From DASPGX01 sp035620375 (GTDB taxonomy: Bacteria > Patescibacteriota > Minisyncoccia > 2-02-FULL-40-12 > GWA2-44-9), in assembly GCA_035620375.1 (NCBI GenBank), contig DASPGX010000022.1:1-8133 (forward strand): a stretch of DNA of 8,133 nucleotides, in the 5' to 3' direction. Below the pieces are notes generated by a model. That model did no database searches, was not told the DNA's origin, and saw nothing but the letters and a program-made list of their open reading frames with translations. Made by a program: the position numbers and the translations under genes. Positions 1-5,959 of this stretch are shown piece by piece; within the stretch, counting starts at the first letter, position 1; every line of letters begins with the position of its first letter.

Positions 1-11
1 CCTTGCAGTAT

Positions 12-40
12 TTGACTGAATAGGGTAAATATTGCTTAAC
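12..40 (+). promoter_or_regulatory. Possible sigma-70 promoter upstream of the hydroxylase gene
   Basis: A TTGACT box (12-17, five of six consensus bases) is followed after 17 bases by CTTAAC (35-40), which matches the -10 consensus at only three positions. A small hairpin follows at 41-54 (GGTCC, loop TCGC, GGACC), between the putative start of transcription and the ribosome binding site at 69-73. The -10 is weak, and the left edge of the window hides any upstream gene, so this is tentative. Confidence 0.28.
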
Positions 41-79
41 GGTCCTCGCGGACCCGCACATTCCAAGCGGAGGTACATC

Positions 80-745
80 ATGAAAAGCGCCGGACCCCTG
101 GTCCACACGCTTGCGGGCACCTGGCTGCCATGGCTCGCGCTTGCCGCGATTCTCCTGCTGACCGGCAGACCCGTTACGCCGGACGCCCGGACGGCAACGC
201 TCGCCGTATTCATCATCGGATTCGCGTACACGCAATTCTTCGAATACGTGTACCACCGGTTCGTGATGCACCAGCTTCGCTGGGCCGTGTTCAACGGTTT
301 CCAGCTGGCCCACACGGACCACCACAAGGCATTCCCGCGTTCCCGGTTTTTCGTAAAGCCGGAGCGCCTGCTGACGGAGAGCTTTTCCCGTCACGACGGC
401 TCCCGGACGCGGATGAACGACATGATTGCCCAGCGCTGGTGGATATATCCGATGCTGTTCGGCATTCACGTTGCCGCAGGCGCGCCGTTCGTCGCGCCGG
501 AGGCGCTCTGCATGTTCCTGTGCGGAACTGCGGCGCACTATTCGGTGTTTGAGCTTGCGCACTGGTACACGCACGTCCATCCGACGCGCGTGGACATCTT
601 CCTGCGCGCGGTTCCCGTCGTCGGGCGCATCTGGTCGTTCACGGTGGACTTTCACCGGACGCACCATACGTTCCCGCAGACCGACTTCAACTTCACGCCG
701 CCGTTTCTGGGCGACCGCGTCGGCGGCACGTTCAGGAATCCCTGA
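80..745 (+). CDS. Membrane-bound fatty acid hydroxylase / sterol desaturase superfamily protein
   Basis: A 221-residue membrane protein with the histidine clusters of the di-iron fatty acid hydroxylase superfamily. Visible clusters are HRFVMH (59-64), HTDHH (78-82), H161 with HVH (165-167), and HRTHH (192-196). By family knowledge these ligate two irons for O2-dependent hydroxylation or desaturation of a lipid-like substrate (fatty acid, sterol or carotenoid); the substrate cannot be told from sequence. Hydrophobic stretches at about 13-28, 39-57, 122-142 and 144-160 put it in the cytoplasmic membrane with the His clusters on one face. The ATG at 80 is chosen because GGAGG (69-73) lies six bases upstream; an in-frame TTG at 32 has no such site. 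The length is compact but complete, since the last HxxHH is followed by about 25 residues. It appears monocistronic, closed by a terminator immediately after the stop. The superfamily is certain, the reaction open. Confidence 0.85.
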   Translation: MKSAGPLVHTLAGTWLPWLALAAILLLTGRPVTPDARTATLAVFIIGFAYTQFFEYVYHRFVMHQLRWAVFNGFQLAHTDHHKAFPRSRFFVKPERLLTESFSRHDGSRTRMNDMIAQRWWIYPMLFGIHVAAGAPFVAPEALCMFLCGTAAHYSVFELAHWYTHVHPTRVDIFLRAVPVVGRIWSFTVDFHRTHHTFPQTDFNFTPPFLGDRVGGTFRNP

Positions 746-751
746 AAGCTC

Positions 752-776
752 CGCCCCCACGATGGTGGGGGCGTTT
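752..776 (+). terminator. Intrinsic terminator of the hydroxylase gene
   Basis: A nine-base-pair perfect stem (752-760 with 765-773, GC-rich arms CGCCCCCAC/GTGGGGGCG) with a GATG tetraloop, followed by TTTGCGTT. It begins six bases after the hydroxylase stop codon. The U-tract is short but the stem is very stable. Confidence 0.75.
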
Positions 777-780
777 GCGT

Positions 781-810
781 TAATGAAACGGCCCCTCATG
801 CGAGGGGCCG
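781..810 (-). terminator. Intrinsic terminator of the minus-strand three-gene operon
   Basis: A nine-base-pair perfect stem (810-802 with 797-789) with a four-base loop, followed on the minus strand by TTTCATTAAC. The last codons and the TGA stop (798-796) of the operon's final gene lie inside this hairpin, so termination and translation end coincide. It sits 15 bases from the plus-strand terminator, giving back-to-back terminators between convergent genes. Confidence 0.65.
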
Positions 811-1257
811 GAGCCAAGAAAGAGTCAGGTACTCGACAGGAATGCCGTTGCGCAGGGCCCGGTCGTGCTCCCAGCGGGCGCCGTAGCTCCCTTCCCAGCC
901 GGGTATCATCTTCACCTGCTGAATGGAGCCGGAATCCAGGAGGGTCCCGTAGAATGCTTCCAGGAGATGTTCTCCGCCGCGGTAGTACGCGTCGTCCTTC
1001 ATGATGCGCCAGAAATGCTCCTCCAGCGGCATCTGGTCGAATACCGATACGCCGCGTGCCTCCAGATATCCGATGACCGCGTGGAACCGCACGATGTTCG
1101 CCTGCACGGAACCAAGGCCGCCGCTGGATATCGGCCCGCTGACCAGCGCGACGGGCCGGGGCATGCGGGCAATGACGCCCAGCGCGACGGGTACGATATC
1201 CTCGAACGTCCGTGAGCGGGCTATCCTGTCCAAATCATGCTCGGTGTAATGTTTCAC
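796..1257 (-). CDS. DUF4406 / nucleoside 2-deoxyribosyltransferase-like protein
   Basis: A 153-residue soluble protein. It carries a P-loop-like SGPISSGG stretch (40-47) after a hydrophobic strand, an Asn at 54, a strand-helix region ending at VFDQ (72-75), and a C-terminal block IPGWEGSYGARWEHDRA (118-134) followed by GIPVEYL (138-144). The N-terminal SGP, the GWxxSxGAxxE signature with E130, and the terminal Gly-Ile-Pro-Val strand match what I know of DUF4406, a family with the nucleoside 2-deoxyribosyltransferase fold. By analogy E130 might be catalytic, but no activity is established. The start is GTG at 1257. It is preceded by GGGAGGA, and its GTGA overlaps the TGA (1256-1254) of the gene before it, implying translational coupling. 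It is the last gene of a three-gene operon, its stop lying in the terminator stem. DUF4406 proteins are often phage-borne, but no other phage gene is present. Confidence 0.6.
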   Translation of the reverse strand: MKHYTEHDLDRIARSRTFEDIVPVALGVIARMPRPVALVSGPISSGGLGSVQANIVRFHAVIGYLEARGVSVFDQMPLEEHFWRIMKDDAYYRGGEHLLEAFYGTLLDSGSIQQVKMIPGWEGSYGARWEHDRALRNGIPVEYLTLSWLRPLA

Positions 1258-1751
1258 GTGTCCTCCCTCCGCACGACCCGGGCGCGGTACGGCCGCTCCT
1301 TGCCGGAAACGAGGAACAGCGACGCCCATTTTTCCGGCTCCCATCCGCGCTGGGTCCAGTGAATCCAGAATCCGAGCGCCGTGGGCTGCCCGTTCAGGAA
1401 CCGGCGCATCAGCCGCTGAAGCGCACCGGGCAGGAACACCCAGCGCGTGGCGCAGAACACCTTGAAGCGGTAGAAGACCCGGTGCAGCGGACTGTAGCGC
1501 CGCCAGCCCTCCGGAGGCCGGACGCCCCGCGGGAACGGCATCCAGCCGGCCTCATAGTCGGGGTCGATGACATCGTCAAAGACGAAGCCTCCGTCGGGAC
1601 CCCAGACCGTCAGATGGTCGCCGGCCTCCAGAAGGAACAGATTCCCGTAGAGCAGGGCCTGCTCGTCCTCCGTGTCGCTGGCGAGCACCCAGACCACCCC
1701 TTCGGTCCCGGTTTCCCACCAATTGTCCAGAACACCGTCGTATGTGGGCAT
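1254..1751 (-). CDS. Tryptophan-rich hypothetical protein
   Basis: I do not recognise this 165-residue protein. It has 11 tryptophans, including WW at 11-12 and the cluster FWIHW (128-132) then GWEPEKW (136-142). The first 70 residues are acidic and look beta-rich (for example GDHLTVWGPDGG, 44-55). The remainder is strongly basic with two amphipathic stretches (RVFYRFKVF, 91-99; LQRLMRRFL, 111-119). There is no signal peptide or clear membrane span. Its start is well supported: AGGAGG (1760-1755) lies three bases before the ATG at 1751, and overlaps the TAG stop of the preceding gene (1762-1760). Its own stop overlaps the GTG of the next gene by four bases. The overlaps suggest that the three proteins are made in fixed proportion and act together, which is inference. 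Confidence 0.75.
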   Translation of the reverse strand: MPTYDGVLDNWWETGTEGVVWVLASDTEDEQALLYGNLFLLEAGDHLTVWGPDGGFVFDDVIDPDYEAGWMPFPRGVRPPEGWRRYSPLHRVFYRFKVFCATRWVFLPGALQRLMRRFLNGQPTALGFWIHWTQRGWEPEKWASLFLVSGKERPYRARVVRREDT

Positions 1752-1759
1752 CGGTCCTC

Positions 1760-2308
1760 CTAATGCCGTGTGCGTCCCGCGGCACGGACGTCGATGCCGT
1801 GCATCCTCAGCAGGCGGGCGGCATGACGGCTTTGCGTGCGCAGCCAGGTCGCGTATACCTCCATGACCTGCCGGTCGTCCGTCTGCAGTCGTGCGGACAT
1901 GCGGGCAAGCACGTCGATAAGCGACGCGAACTTGTCCGCAAGCTCATCAAAGAGCTCCTGCTCAACCTGCCGGTACGCCCGCTCACCGAGCTCCGCATGG
2001 TATGCCGGATCCATCGGCTGGCGGAAACGCTCCAGCCACTGCCACCACCACCCGCTGATGATGAGCGCCGAGTCGCCCACCGAACGGAACAGGACCGTCC
2101 GCTCCTGTTCGCTGAGGGACGAAAGGGCGTTGAGATAATCGGGAGCCAGCGGCGTCTGCCGCATCGGCCCGTGTTCGCTCCTGATGCGCGTCAGAAGCCC
2201 GGACAGGTACATCCGCGCCTCATCGCTCAGCGCGACGCGCTCCCGGGATAATGCTTCTTCCAGTTCGCCCATGAACAGCAGGAGCGGGGCTTCGTTCCTG
2301 ATGAGCAT
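1760..2308 (-). CDS. Conserved-looking alpha-helical protein of unknown function
   Basis: A 182-residue, mostly helical soluble protein and the first gene of the operon. A central segment (75-138) reads RSVGDSALIISGWW, then an AYHAELGERAY stretch, then FDELADKFASLIDVLARMS. It resembles, from memory, an uncharacterised bacterial family with a VGD-x-(S/A)-L-x-x-SG-(F/W) core followed by a YY/YH-x-x-(M/L)G-x-x-AY helix. No function is established there. The C-terminus is basic (RHAARLLRMHG, 161-171). The start ATG at 2308 is chosen for the textbook AAAGGAGG immediately upstream. The reading frame is open further upstream to 2695, but that part lies antisense to glgA and lacks a ribosome site. 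Its TAG stop lies within the Shine-Dalgarno of the next gene. Family identity is a recollection, not a search result. Confidence 0.75.
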   Translation of the reverse strand: MLIRNEAPLLLFMGELEEALSRERVALSDEARMYLSGLLTRIRSEHGPMRQTPLAPDYLNALSSLSEQERTVLFRSVGDSALIISGWWWQWLERFRQPMDPAYHAELGERAYRQVEQELFDELADKFASLIDVLARMSARLQTDDRQVMEVYATWLRTQSRHAARLLRMHGIDVRAAGRTRH

Positions 2309-2338
2309 CACTCCTCCTTTGGGAATGTCCTTTTGGCA

Positions 2339-2347
2339 AGAATACCA
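2339..2347 (-). promoter_or_regulatory. Extended -10 promoter of the three-gene operon
   Basis: On the minus strand TGG-TATTCT (2347-2339) is an extended -10 element, TG-N-TATAAT with two mismatches. The hexamer 17 bases upstream (CTTCAA) is not a good -35, although a TTGACG lies closer at 2361-2356. The predicted start near 2332 would leave a leader of about 24 bases before the ATG at 2308, with room for the strong AAAGGAGG. A short inverted repeat, TTTGG/CCAAA (2332-2336 and 2345-2349), spans the element and could be a regulator site. Confidence 0.4.
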
Positions 2348-2370
2348 AAGCCCGGCGTCAATTGAAGAGG

Positions 2371-2385
2371 CGGGCGTATTGCCCG
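2371..2385. repeat. Short inverted repeat between divergent promoters
   Basis: CGGGC and GCCCG (five perfect base pairs) separated by GTATT, positioned just upstream of the glgA -35 box at 2390 and between the two divergent promoters. It could be an operator controlling either direction, but a five-base arm in GC-rich DNA may be chance. Confidence 0.25.
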
Positions 2386-2389
2386 GAGT

Positions 2390-2418
2390 TTGCCTCATCT
2401 TATTTTTTGTGGTATCAT
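2390..2418 (+). promoter_or_regulatory. glgA promoter with extended -10
   Basis: TTGCCT (2390-2395), a 17-base spacer, then TATCAT (2413-2418) preceded by TG-G (2410-2412), an extended -10. The predicted start of transcription at about 2425 is only three to five bases before the glgA ATG at 2429, so the message would be almost leaderless. This agrees with the lack of a convincing Shine-Dalgarno there. Confidence 0.5.
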
Positions 2419-2428
2419 GGGCGAGATT

Positions 2429-3919
2429 ATGTCTCCCCGCAAAGGCACAAGCCTCAAAATCCTGTTCGTCTCCACGGAGGCGGTTCCGTACGCGCAGGTC
2501 GGCGGCCTCGGCGAGGTCATCTCCGCGCTTCCTAAATCGCTCCGCGCCATGGGCCACGACGCCCGCGTCTTCATGCCGAAGTACCTCAGCATCAGCCGGA
2601 AGCGGTACAAATTCACCCCGGTCATGGAGGGGCTTCAACTGGGGAAACCGGCCAATGACCCGCATAACCTTACGGTTTCCAATGTGCTCCGCCACCGTAA
2701 GGCGGACGGCGCAACGACCTACTTCTTGGAGAACATGGAGTTCTACGAGAAAAGGGCGAATGTTTACGGGTATGCGGACGACACCGCCCGGTGGCTCCTG
2801 TTGTGCCGGGGCGTCCTTGAATTCCTGCGGCGTTCAGAATGGACGCCCGATGTCATCATTGCCAACGACTGGCCGGCCGGTTTCCTGCCCAATCTGATGG
2901 AAACCGAATACCGGAATGACCCGGTGCTGTCCCGCATCGCGACCGTATACATGATTCATAACCTGAAAAACCAGGGTATGTTTGACGTTCATTTCGTGGC
3001 CGACTCCAACTATGACTGGGGTACGTCGCCGCTTCCCGATATCTTTGATATCGCCAAAGTGAAGCTGCTGAACGGCATGCGGCGGGGCATCATCTATGCC
3101 GACACCATCGGCGTCGTTTCCCCGACGTACGCCAAGGAAATTCTTGAACCGGAACTTGGCGAGCGCCTCAATGACCTGCTGAACAAGCGCAAAGACCGGC
3201 TTGTCGGGATCCTGAACGGCATTGACTACAAGAAGTACAATCCCGCAACGGACCGCGGCATCACACGGAAATACTCCAATAAGCGCCTGTCCGGACGTGC
3301 GGAGAACAAGCGCGCCCTCCAGCGCATCTTCAAGTTGCCCCAGCGCCGCGACGCGTTCCTGATGGGATTCGTCGGGCGCCTGGACGAGCAGAAGGGCATC
3401 AAGCTCTTCATGAACGTCGCCAAACCGGTCCTGGAGAATCTGGATATCCAGTTCGTCCTGGTCGGCACCGGCGACAAGGACTACCGGATGTTCTTCAAGG
3501 AGCTTGAGGAGGAGTACCCCGAGCAGGTTTCCACGCACCTGTTCTTCAGCCAGAAGCTTCCCAAGCGCATCTTCGCGGGCGCGGATGCCCTGCTGATGCC
3601 GTCGCGTTTTGAGCCGGCGGGTCTGGTCCAGATGGAAGCCATGCACTACGGGTGTGTTCCTGTCGTCCGCAACACCGGAGGCCTCGCAGATACCGTGAAG
3701 GACGACACCGTCGGCAACCCGGGAACGGGATTCGTGTTCGGCGACTATGAAGCGATGGCGATGCTCATCGCCATCGTGCGCGCGGCCGCAGCCTTCCGCG
3801 ACAAGCGCCGCTGGGACGGCATCGTCCGCCGCGCGATGCGCGAGGACTTCTCCTGGGACGCTTCGGCTTCCGCGCATGCCCGCCTGTACCGCCAGGCCAT
3901 CCGCCACCACAAGAAATAG
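2429..3919 (+). CDS. glgA: Glycogen/starch synthase, GT5 family
   Basis: A 496-residue GT-B glucosyltransferase that elongates alpha-1,4-glucan from ADP- or UDP-glucose in the cytoplasm. The N-terminal Rossmann domain opens with KILFVSTEAVPYAQVGGLGEV (10-30). Further family blocks are HNLKNQGMF (177-185), a VSPTYAKEI stretch (230-238), LNGIDYKKYNP (262-272), VGRLDEQKG (315-323) with R317 and K322, and GTGDKDYRM (346-354). The acceptor/phosphate block SRFEPAGLVQMEAM runs from 392 to 405 with E395 and ends in NTGGLADTV (415-423). The length is normal for bacterial GlgA (about 480-500). One oddity: the nearly invariant Lys of the N-terminal KxGGL motif (Lys15 of E. coli GlgA, contacting the nucleotide-sugar phosphates) is Gln23 here. 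The ATG at 2429 puts the conserved strand at the usual distance. An in-frame ATG at 2417 lies inside the proposed -10 element, and a TTG at 2390 inside the -35. Its partner in glucan turnover, the phosphorylase, converges from the right. Confidence 0.93.
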   Translation: MSPRKGTSLKILFVSTEAVPYAQVGGLGEVISALPKSLRAMGHDARVFMPKYLSISRKRYKFTPVMEGLQLGKPANDPHNLTVSNVLRHRKADGATTYFLENMEFYEKRANVYGYADDTARWLLLCRGVLEFLRRSEWTPDVIIANDWPAGFLPNLMETEYRNDPVLSRIATVYMIHNLKNQGMFDVHFVADSNYDWGTSPLPDIFDIAKVKLLNGMRRGIIYADTIGVVSPTYAKEILEPELGERLNDLLNKRKDRLVGILNGIDYKKYNPATDRGITRKYSNKRLSGRAENKRALQRIFKLPQRRDAFLMGFVGRLDEQKGIKLFMNVAKPVLENLDIQFVLVGTGDKDYRMFFKELEEEYPEQVSTHLFFSQKLPKRIFAGADALLMPSRFEPAGLVQMEAMHYGCVPVVRNTGGLADTVKDDTVGNPGTGFVFGDYEAMAMLIAIVRAAAAFRDKRRWDGIVRRAMREDFSWDASASAHARLYRQAIRHHKK

Positions 3920-3942
3920 GTCCTACATCAATAATTCCTCTC

Positions 3943-3975
3943 TTTTTAACGGCTCACTCAGTGAGCCGTTAAAAA
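3943..3975. repeat. 33-bp perfect palindrome with T5/A5 ends
   Basis: Arms of 16 bases (3943-3958 and 3960-3975) are exact reverse complements around one central C, so the RNA hairpin would be 15 pairs with a UCA loop. It starts 24 bases after the glgA stop. The run of five T lies before the stem and five A after it, on both strands. This is the reverse of an intrinsic terminator, which needs the T-run after the stem. It may instead protect the glgA 3' end, act as a protein site, or be a remnant of an inserted element. Confidence 0.8.
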
Positions 3976-3982
3976 TATCGTC

Positions 3983-4171
3983 GGAGTCTCCCGATTCCGC
4001 CGTGGGGCCCGTGACCTCGGGTGGCCGGCGGGGTAACGGCGGAATCAGGGAGTCCAGGCGAAGGTTCCTAGGGGCGTGCTTTAGCCGCCCCTGGAATCGC
4101 CTCCGAACGACTCACTGTTCCCTGGCACGGGAATCATTGGGGCGGGAGCCGCTTTCCTTGCCCGTGGCAGG
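3983..4171 (+). ncRNA. Candidate structured RNA or structured 3' UTR of glgA
   Basis: No plausible gene is present in the 331 bases between glgA and the phosphorylase, yet most of it folds. Hairpin 1 (3983-4055) has ten perfect pairs (3993-4002 with 4037-4046), then five more (3988-3992 with 4048-4052) past a bulged A, with a GC-rich internal arm. Hairpin 2 (4056-4102) abuts it directly: six pairs (4056-4061/4097-4102), four pairs (4065-4068/4093-4096) and seven pairs (4070-4076/4086-4092) around a nine-base loop. Hairpin 3 pairs 4121-4131 with 4161-4171 (ten of eleven). A terminator follows at 4194-4217, favouring a plus-strand transcript, either the glgA 3' UTR or a separate RNA. The stems are also symmetric on the minus strand, so the strand is inferred. 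I could not match it to RNase P RNA, tmRNA, SRP RNA, 6S RNA or the common riboswitches. Confidence 0.45.
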
Positions 4172-4193
4172 TGGGAGGCAGCCCAGAAACCAG

Positions 4194-4217
4194 AACCGCC
4201 CCCTACGGGGGCGGTTT
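4194..4217 (+). terminator. Terminator downstream of glgA and the structured gap
   Basis: Ten-base-pair stem (AACCGCCCC-type arms; 4195-4203 with 4207-4215 plus the A-T pair 4194/4216) with a TAC loop, followed by TTTGCAGTTT. It is the only hairpin in the glgA-phosphorylase gap with a T-containing tail on the plus strand. On the minus strand the tail is TTCTGGTTTCT, so weak bidirectional use is possible. Confidence 0.6.
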
Positions 4218-4236
4218 GCAGTTTCGTAGCGCTGGA

Positions 4237-4251
4237 AGGGGCAAAGCCCCT
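4237..4251 (-). terminator. Weak hairpin at the end of the phosphorylase gene
   Basis: A six-pair GC stem (AGGGGC/GCCCCT, 4237-4242 with 4246-4251) with a three-base loop overlaps the first base of the minus-strand stop codon region. The downstream minus-strand tail is TTCCAGC, so the U-tract is poor. It may act together with the stronger hairpin at 4194-4217. Confidence 0.35.
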
Positions 4252-5957
4252 CAAGAGTACAGCAGCTCACAATACTCGCGGACCATCCGCGTCGCACTGA
4301 ACCTATCCAACACCATCTGCCGCGCATTGCGCATGTTCTGCTCCCAACCATCCGAAATTCCCGGCGCGCCGTAGAGCGGAATGATATCCCGTTCCAAAAC
4401 GTCCAGGAGGTCGGTGCCGATACGCTCGGAGTCCGCAGGCCAGCCGATGCCGTACAATTCAACTTCCGCCACCCAGCCGTCGCGCGTGGAGAAAGGCAGA
4501 ACGCCGTTGAGCGCCGCCTTCATACCGCTGGTTCCGGACGCTTCGAATCCGACGACGGGCGTATTGAGCCAGACGTCGCACCCGCTGACCAGCAGCTGCG
4601 CCTCGGCGATACTGTATTCAGGAACGTACACCGCGACGTCCTTGAGCGGACCCTCCGTCAGTTCGCGCAGACGCGTCAGCGTCTTCTGGCCCTCGGCGTC
4701 GTTGGGATGCGGCCTGCCCGCGATGACCAGCCGGACGGGACGGTCGGCACGGCGAGCGATGTCCGCGAAGCGTTCGGTGTCCTCCACCATGGACATCGGC
4801 CGTTTGTACTGGGTGATGCGGCGCGCCCATCCGAGCAGAAGTTCATCGGGTCCCCACTGCCGGCCCCACTGACGGAGGGAATCCAGCAGCGCCTTCTTGC
4901 GGTCCTGGTGCGCCGCGCGGAACGCGCCCTGACCCGAAAAGTCCGCGACGGGAAAGGCGTCCCAGGTCGGAATATGCACGCCGTTCGTGATGCCGACCAT
5001 GGGATGGCTGGTCCAGACCTCCCTGGCCTTCTCCGCATGCAATTTACTGACGCCGTTCACGATTCCGGACATGCGCATGGAAAGCATCGTCATGGAAAAC
5101 GTGCTGGACTGGTGTACCAGGCCGAGCGTCAGCATCTCCTGGACCGGAACGCCGAGCTCCTGGCAGTACCCCGAGAGTACGAGCGACACAAGGTCGTTGT
5201 CATACACCTCGTTGCCCGCCGGAACGAGGGTATGGTTCGTGAACACCACGCGGCGGCGTGCGAACTGCTTGGCCTGGTCAAAGCCCAGCGAGCGCTCGTG
5301 CATCTGATGGCGGATGAGTTCCAGTGTCAGGAATGCCGAATGCCCCTCGTTGAGATGGTACACGGAGGGATGGAATCCCATCCGCTCCACGAACCGGAGT
5401 CCGCCGATGCCGAGGACGATTTCCTGCATCAGGCGTGTTTCCTTATCCGAAACGTACAGGCGGTTCGTGATTGCGCGGTCCGATTCGGAATTCGCCGGGA
5501 GGTTCGTGTCCAGCATGAATACCGGAACGACCGCTCCGTCCTCCGCCCCGCCCGAAGGCCGGACGTCGTACCGCCACGCCTGCGCGAACACCTTCCGATC
5601 CTTAATGGGAACTTCAACGATGACCCGCTCGCCGGATTCGTTCGTCACCGGAACGAGTCCGACGCTCTCCGGCGGAATCTCGCGGCAGACCTCCACGAAT
5701 TTTCCGCCGTCCTCATGCCAGTCGCAGATATACCCCTGGTTGTAATACAGGCCGACGGCAACCATCGGCACGCCGCGGTCCGCCGCCTCCCGGACAACGT
5801 CACCGGCGAGGACGCCCAGACCGCCCGAATATGTCGGAACGGTGTCGTGGAGCGCGAACTCGGCGCAGAAATACGCGACCGGACGCTGCTTCAGCCGCGC
5901 ATACTGCGGCGTCGCACGGAAGTCGCGGAACCATTGGAGTTCCTGTGCGTAGTTCAT
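4251..5957 (-). CDS. glgP: Short-form alpha-glucan (glycogen) phosphorylase, GT35
   Basis: A 568-residue PLP-dependent cytoplasmic enzyme that releases glucose-1-phosphate from alpha-1,4-glucan ends. Family blocks in order: YFCAEFAL (29-36) with YSGGLGVLAGD (43-53), HLNEGHSAFL (201-210), FTNHTLVPAGNEVYDND (239-255), NGVSKLHAEKAREVW (301-315), ITNGVHIPTWDAF (323-335), GWARRITQYKRPM (376-388), and AGRPHPNDAEGQ (413-424). The cofactor block EASGTSGMKAALNG (472-485) follows; Lys480 should bind PLP. At this length it belongs to the short phosphorylase group (E. coli GlgP is about 800 residues). The start ATG at 5957 is two bases past the stop of the preceding membrane-protein gene. The only GGAGG lies 14 bases upstream (5976-5972), further than usual, so translation probably depends on coupling. 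It converges on glgA, giving adjacent genes for glucan synthesis and breakdown. Confidence 0.93.
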   Translation of the reverse strand: MNYAQELQWFRDFRATPQYARLKQRPVAYFCAEFALHDTVPTYSGGLGVLAGDVVREAADRGVPMVAVGLYYNQGYICDWHEDGGKFVEVCREIPPESVGLVPVTNESGERVIVEVPIKDRKVFAQAWRYDVRPSGGAEDGAVVPVFMLDTNLPANSESDRAITNRLYVSDKETRLMQEIVLGIGGLRFVERMGFHPSVYHLNEGHSAFLTLELIRHQMHERSLGFDQAKQFARRRVVFTNHTLVPAGNEVYDNDLVSLVLSGYCQELGVPVQEMLTLGLVHQSSTFSMTMLSMRMSGIVNGVSKLHAEKAREVWTSHPMVGITNGVHIPTWDAFPVADFSGQGAFRAAHQDRKKALLDSLRQWGRQWGPDELLLGWARRITQYKRPMSMVEDTERFADIARRADRPVRLVIAGRPHPNDAEGQKTLTRLRELTEGPLKDVAVYVPEYSIAEAQLLVSGCDVWLNTPVVGFEASGTSGMKAALNGVLPFSTRDGWVAEVELYGIGWPADSERIGTDLLDVLERDIIPLYGAPGISDGWEQNMRNARQMVLDRFSATRMVREYCELLYS

Positions 5958-5959
5958 AT

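Noticed and set aside
32..79. TTG start at 32 for the hydroxylase
   Set aside because: It adds 16 Arg/Pro-rich residues unlike the family, and GGAGG is positioned for the ATG at 80.
1258..1344. ATG start at 1344 for the DUF4406-like protein
   Set aside because: It would overlap the preceding gene by about 90 bases and lacks a ribosome site; GTG at 1257 has GGGAGGA and a typical 4-bp coupling overlap.
2309..2695. Longer N-terminus for the helical operon protein, extending to 2695
   Set aside because: The extension overlaps glgA antisense and crosses the divergent promoters; a perfect AAAGGAGG supports the ATG at 2308.
2834..3910. Minus-strand 358-codon frame opposite glgA
   Set aside because: It is antisense to the clear GT5 gene, and its composition is that of a GC-rich shadow frame.
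3943..3975. glgA intrinsic terminator at the perfect palindrome
   Set aside because: The T-run precedes and the A-run follows the stem on both strands, opposite to the layout an intrinsic terminator needs. The hairpin at 4194-4217 is the better terminator.
4130..4165. RNase P RNA on the minus strand, suggested by an AAGGAAAGCGGCTCC stretch resembling its GAGGAAAGTCCGGGCTCC core
   Set aside because: The partner core near the 3' end (ACAGAA...GGCTTA type) and the internal GGTAAGAG-like elements are absent, and the tandem hairpin layout does not match RNase P.
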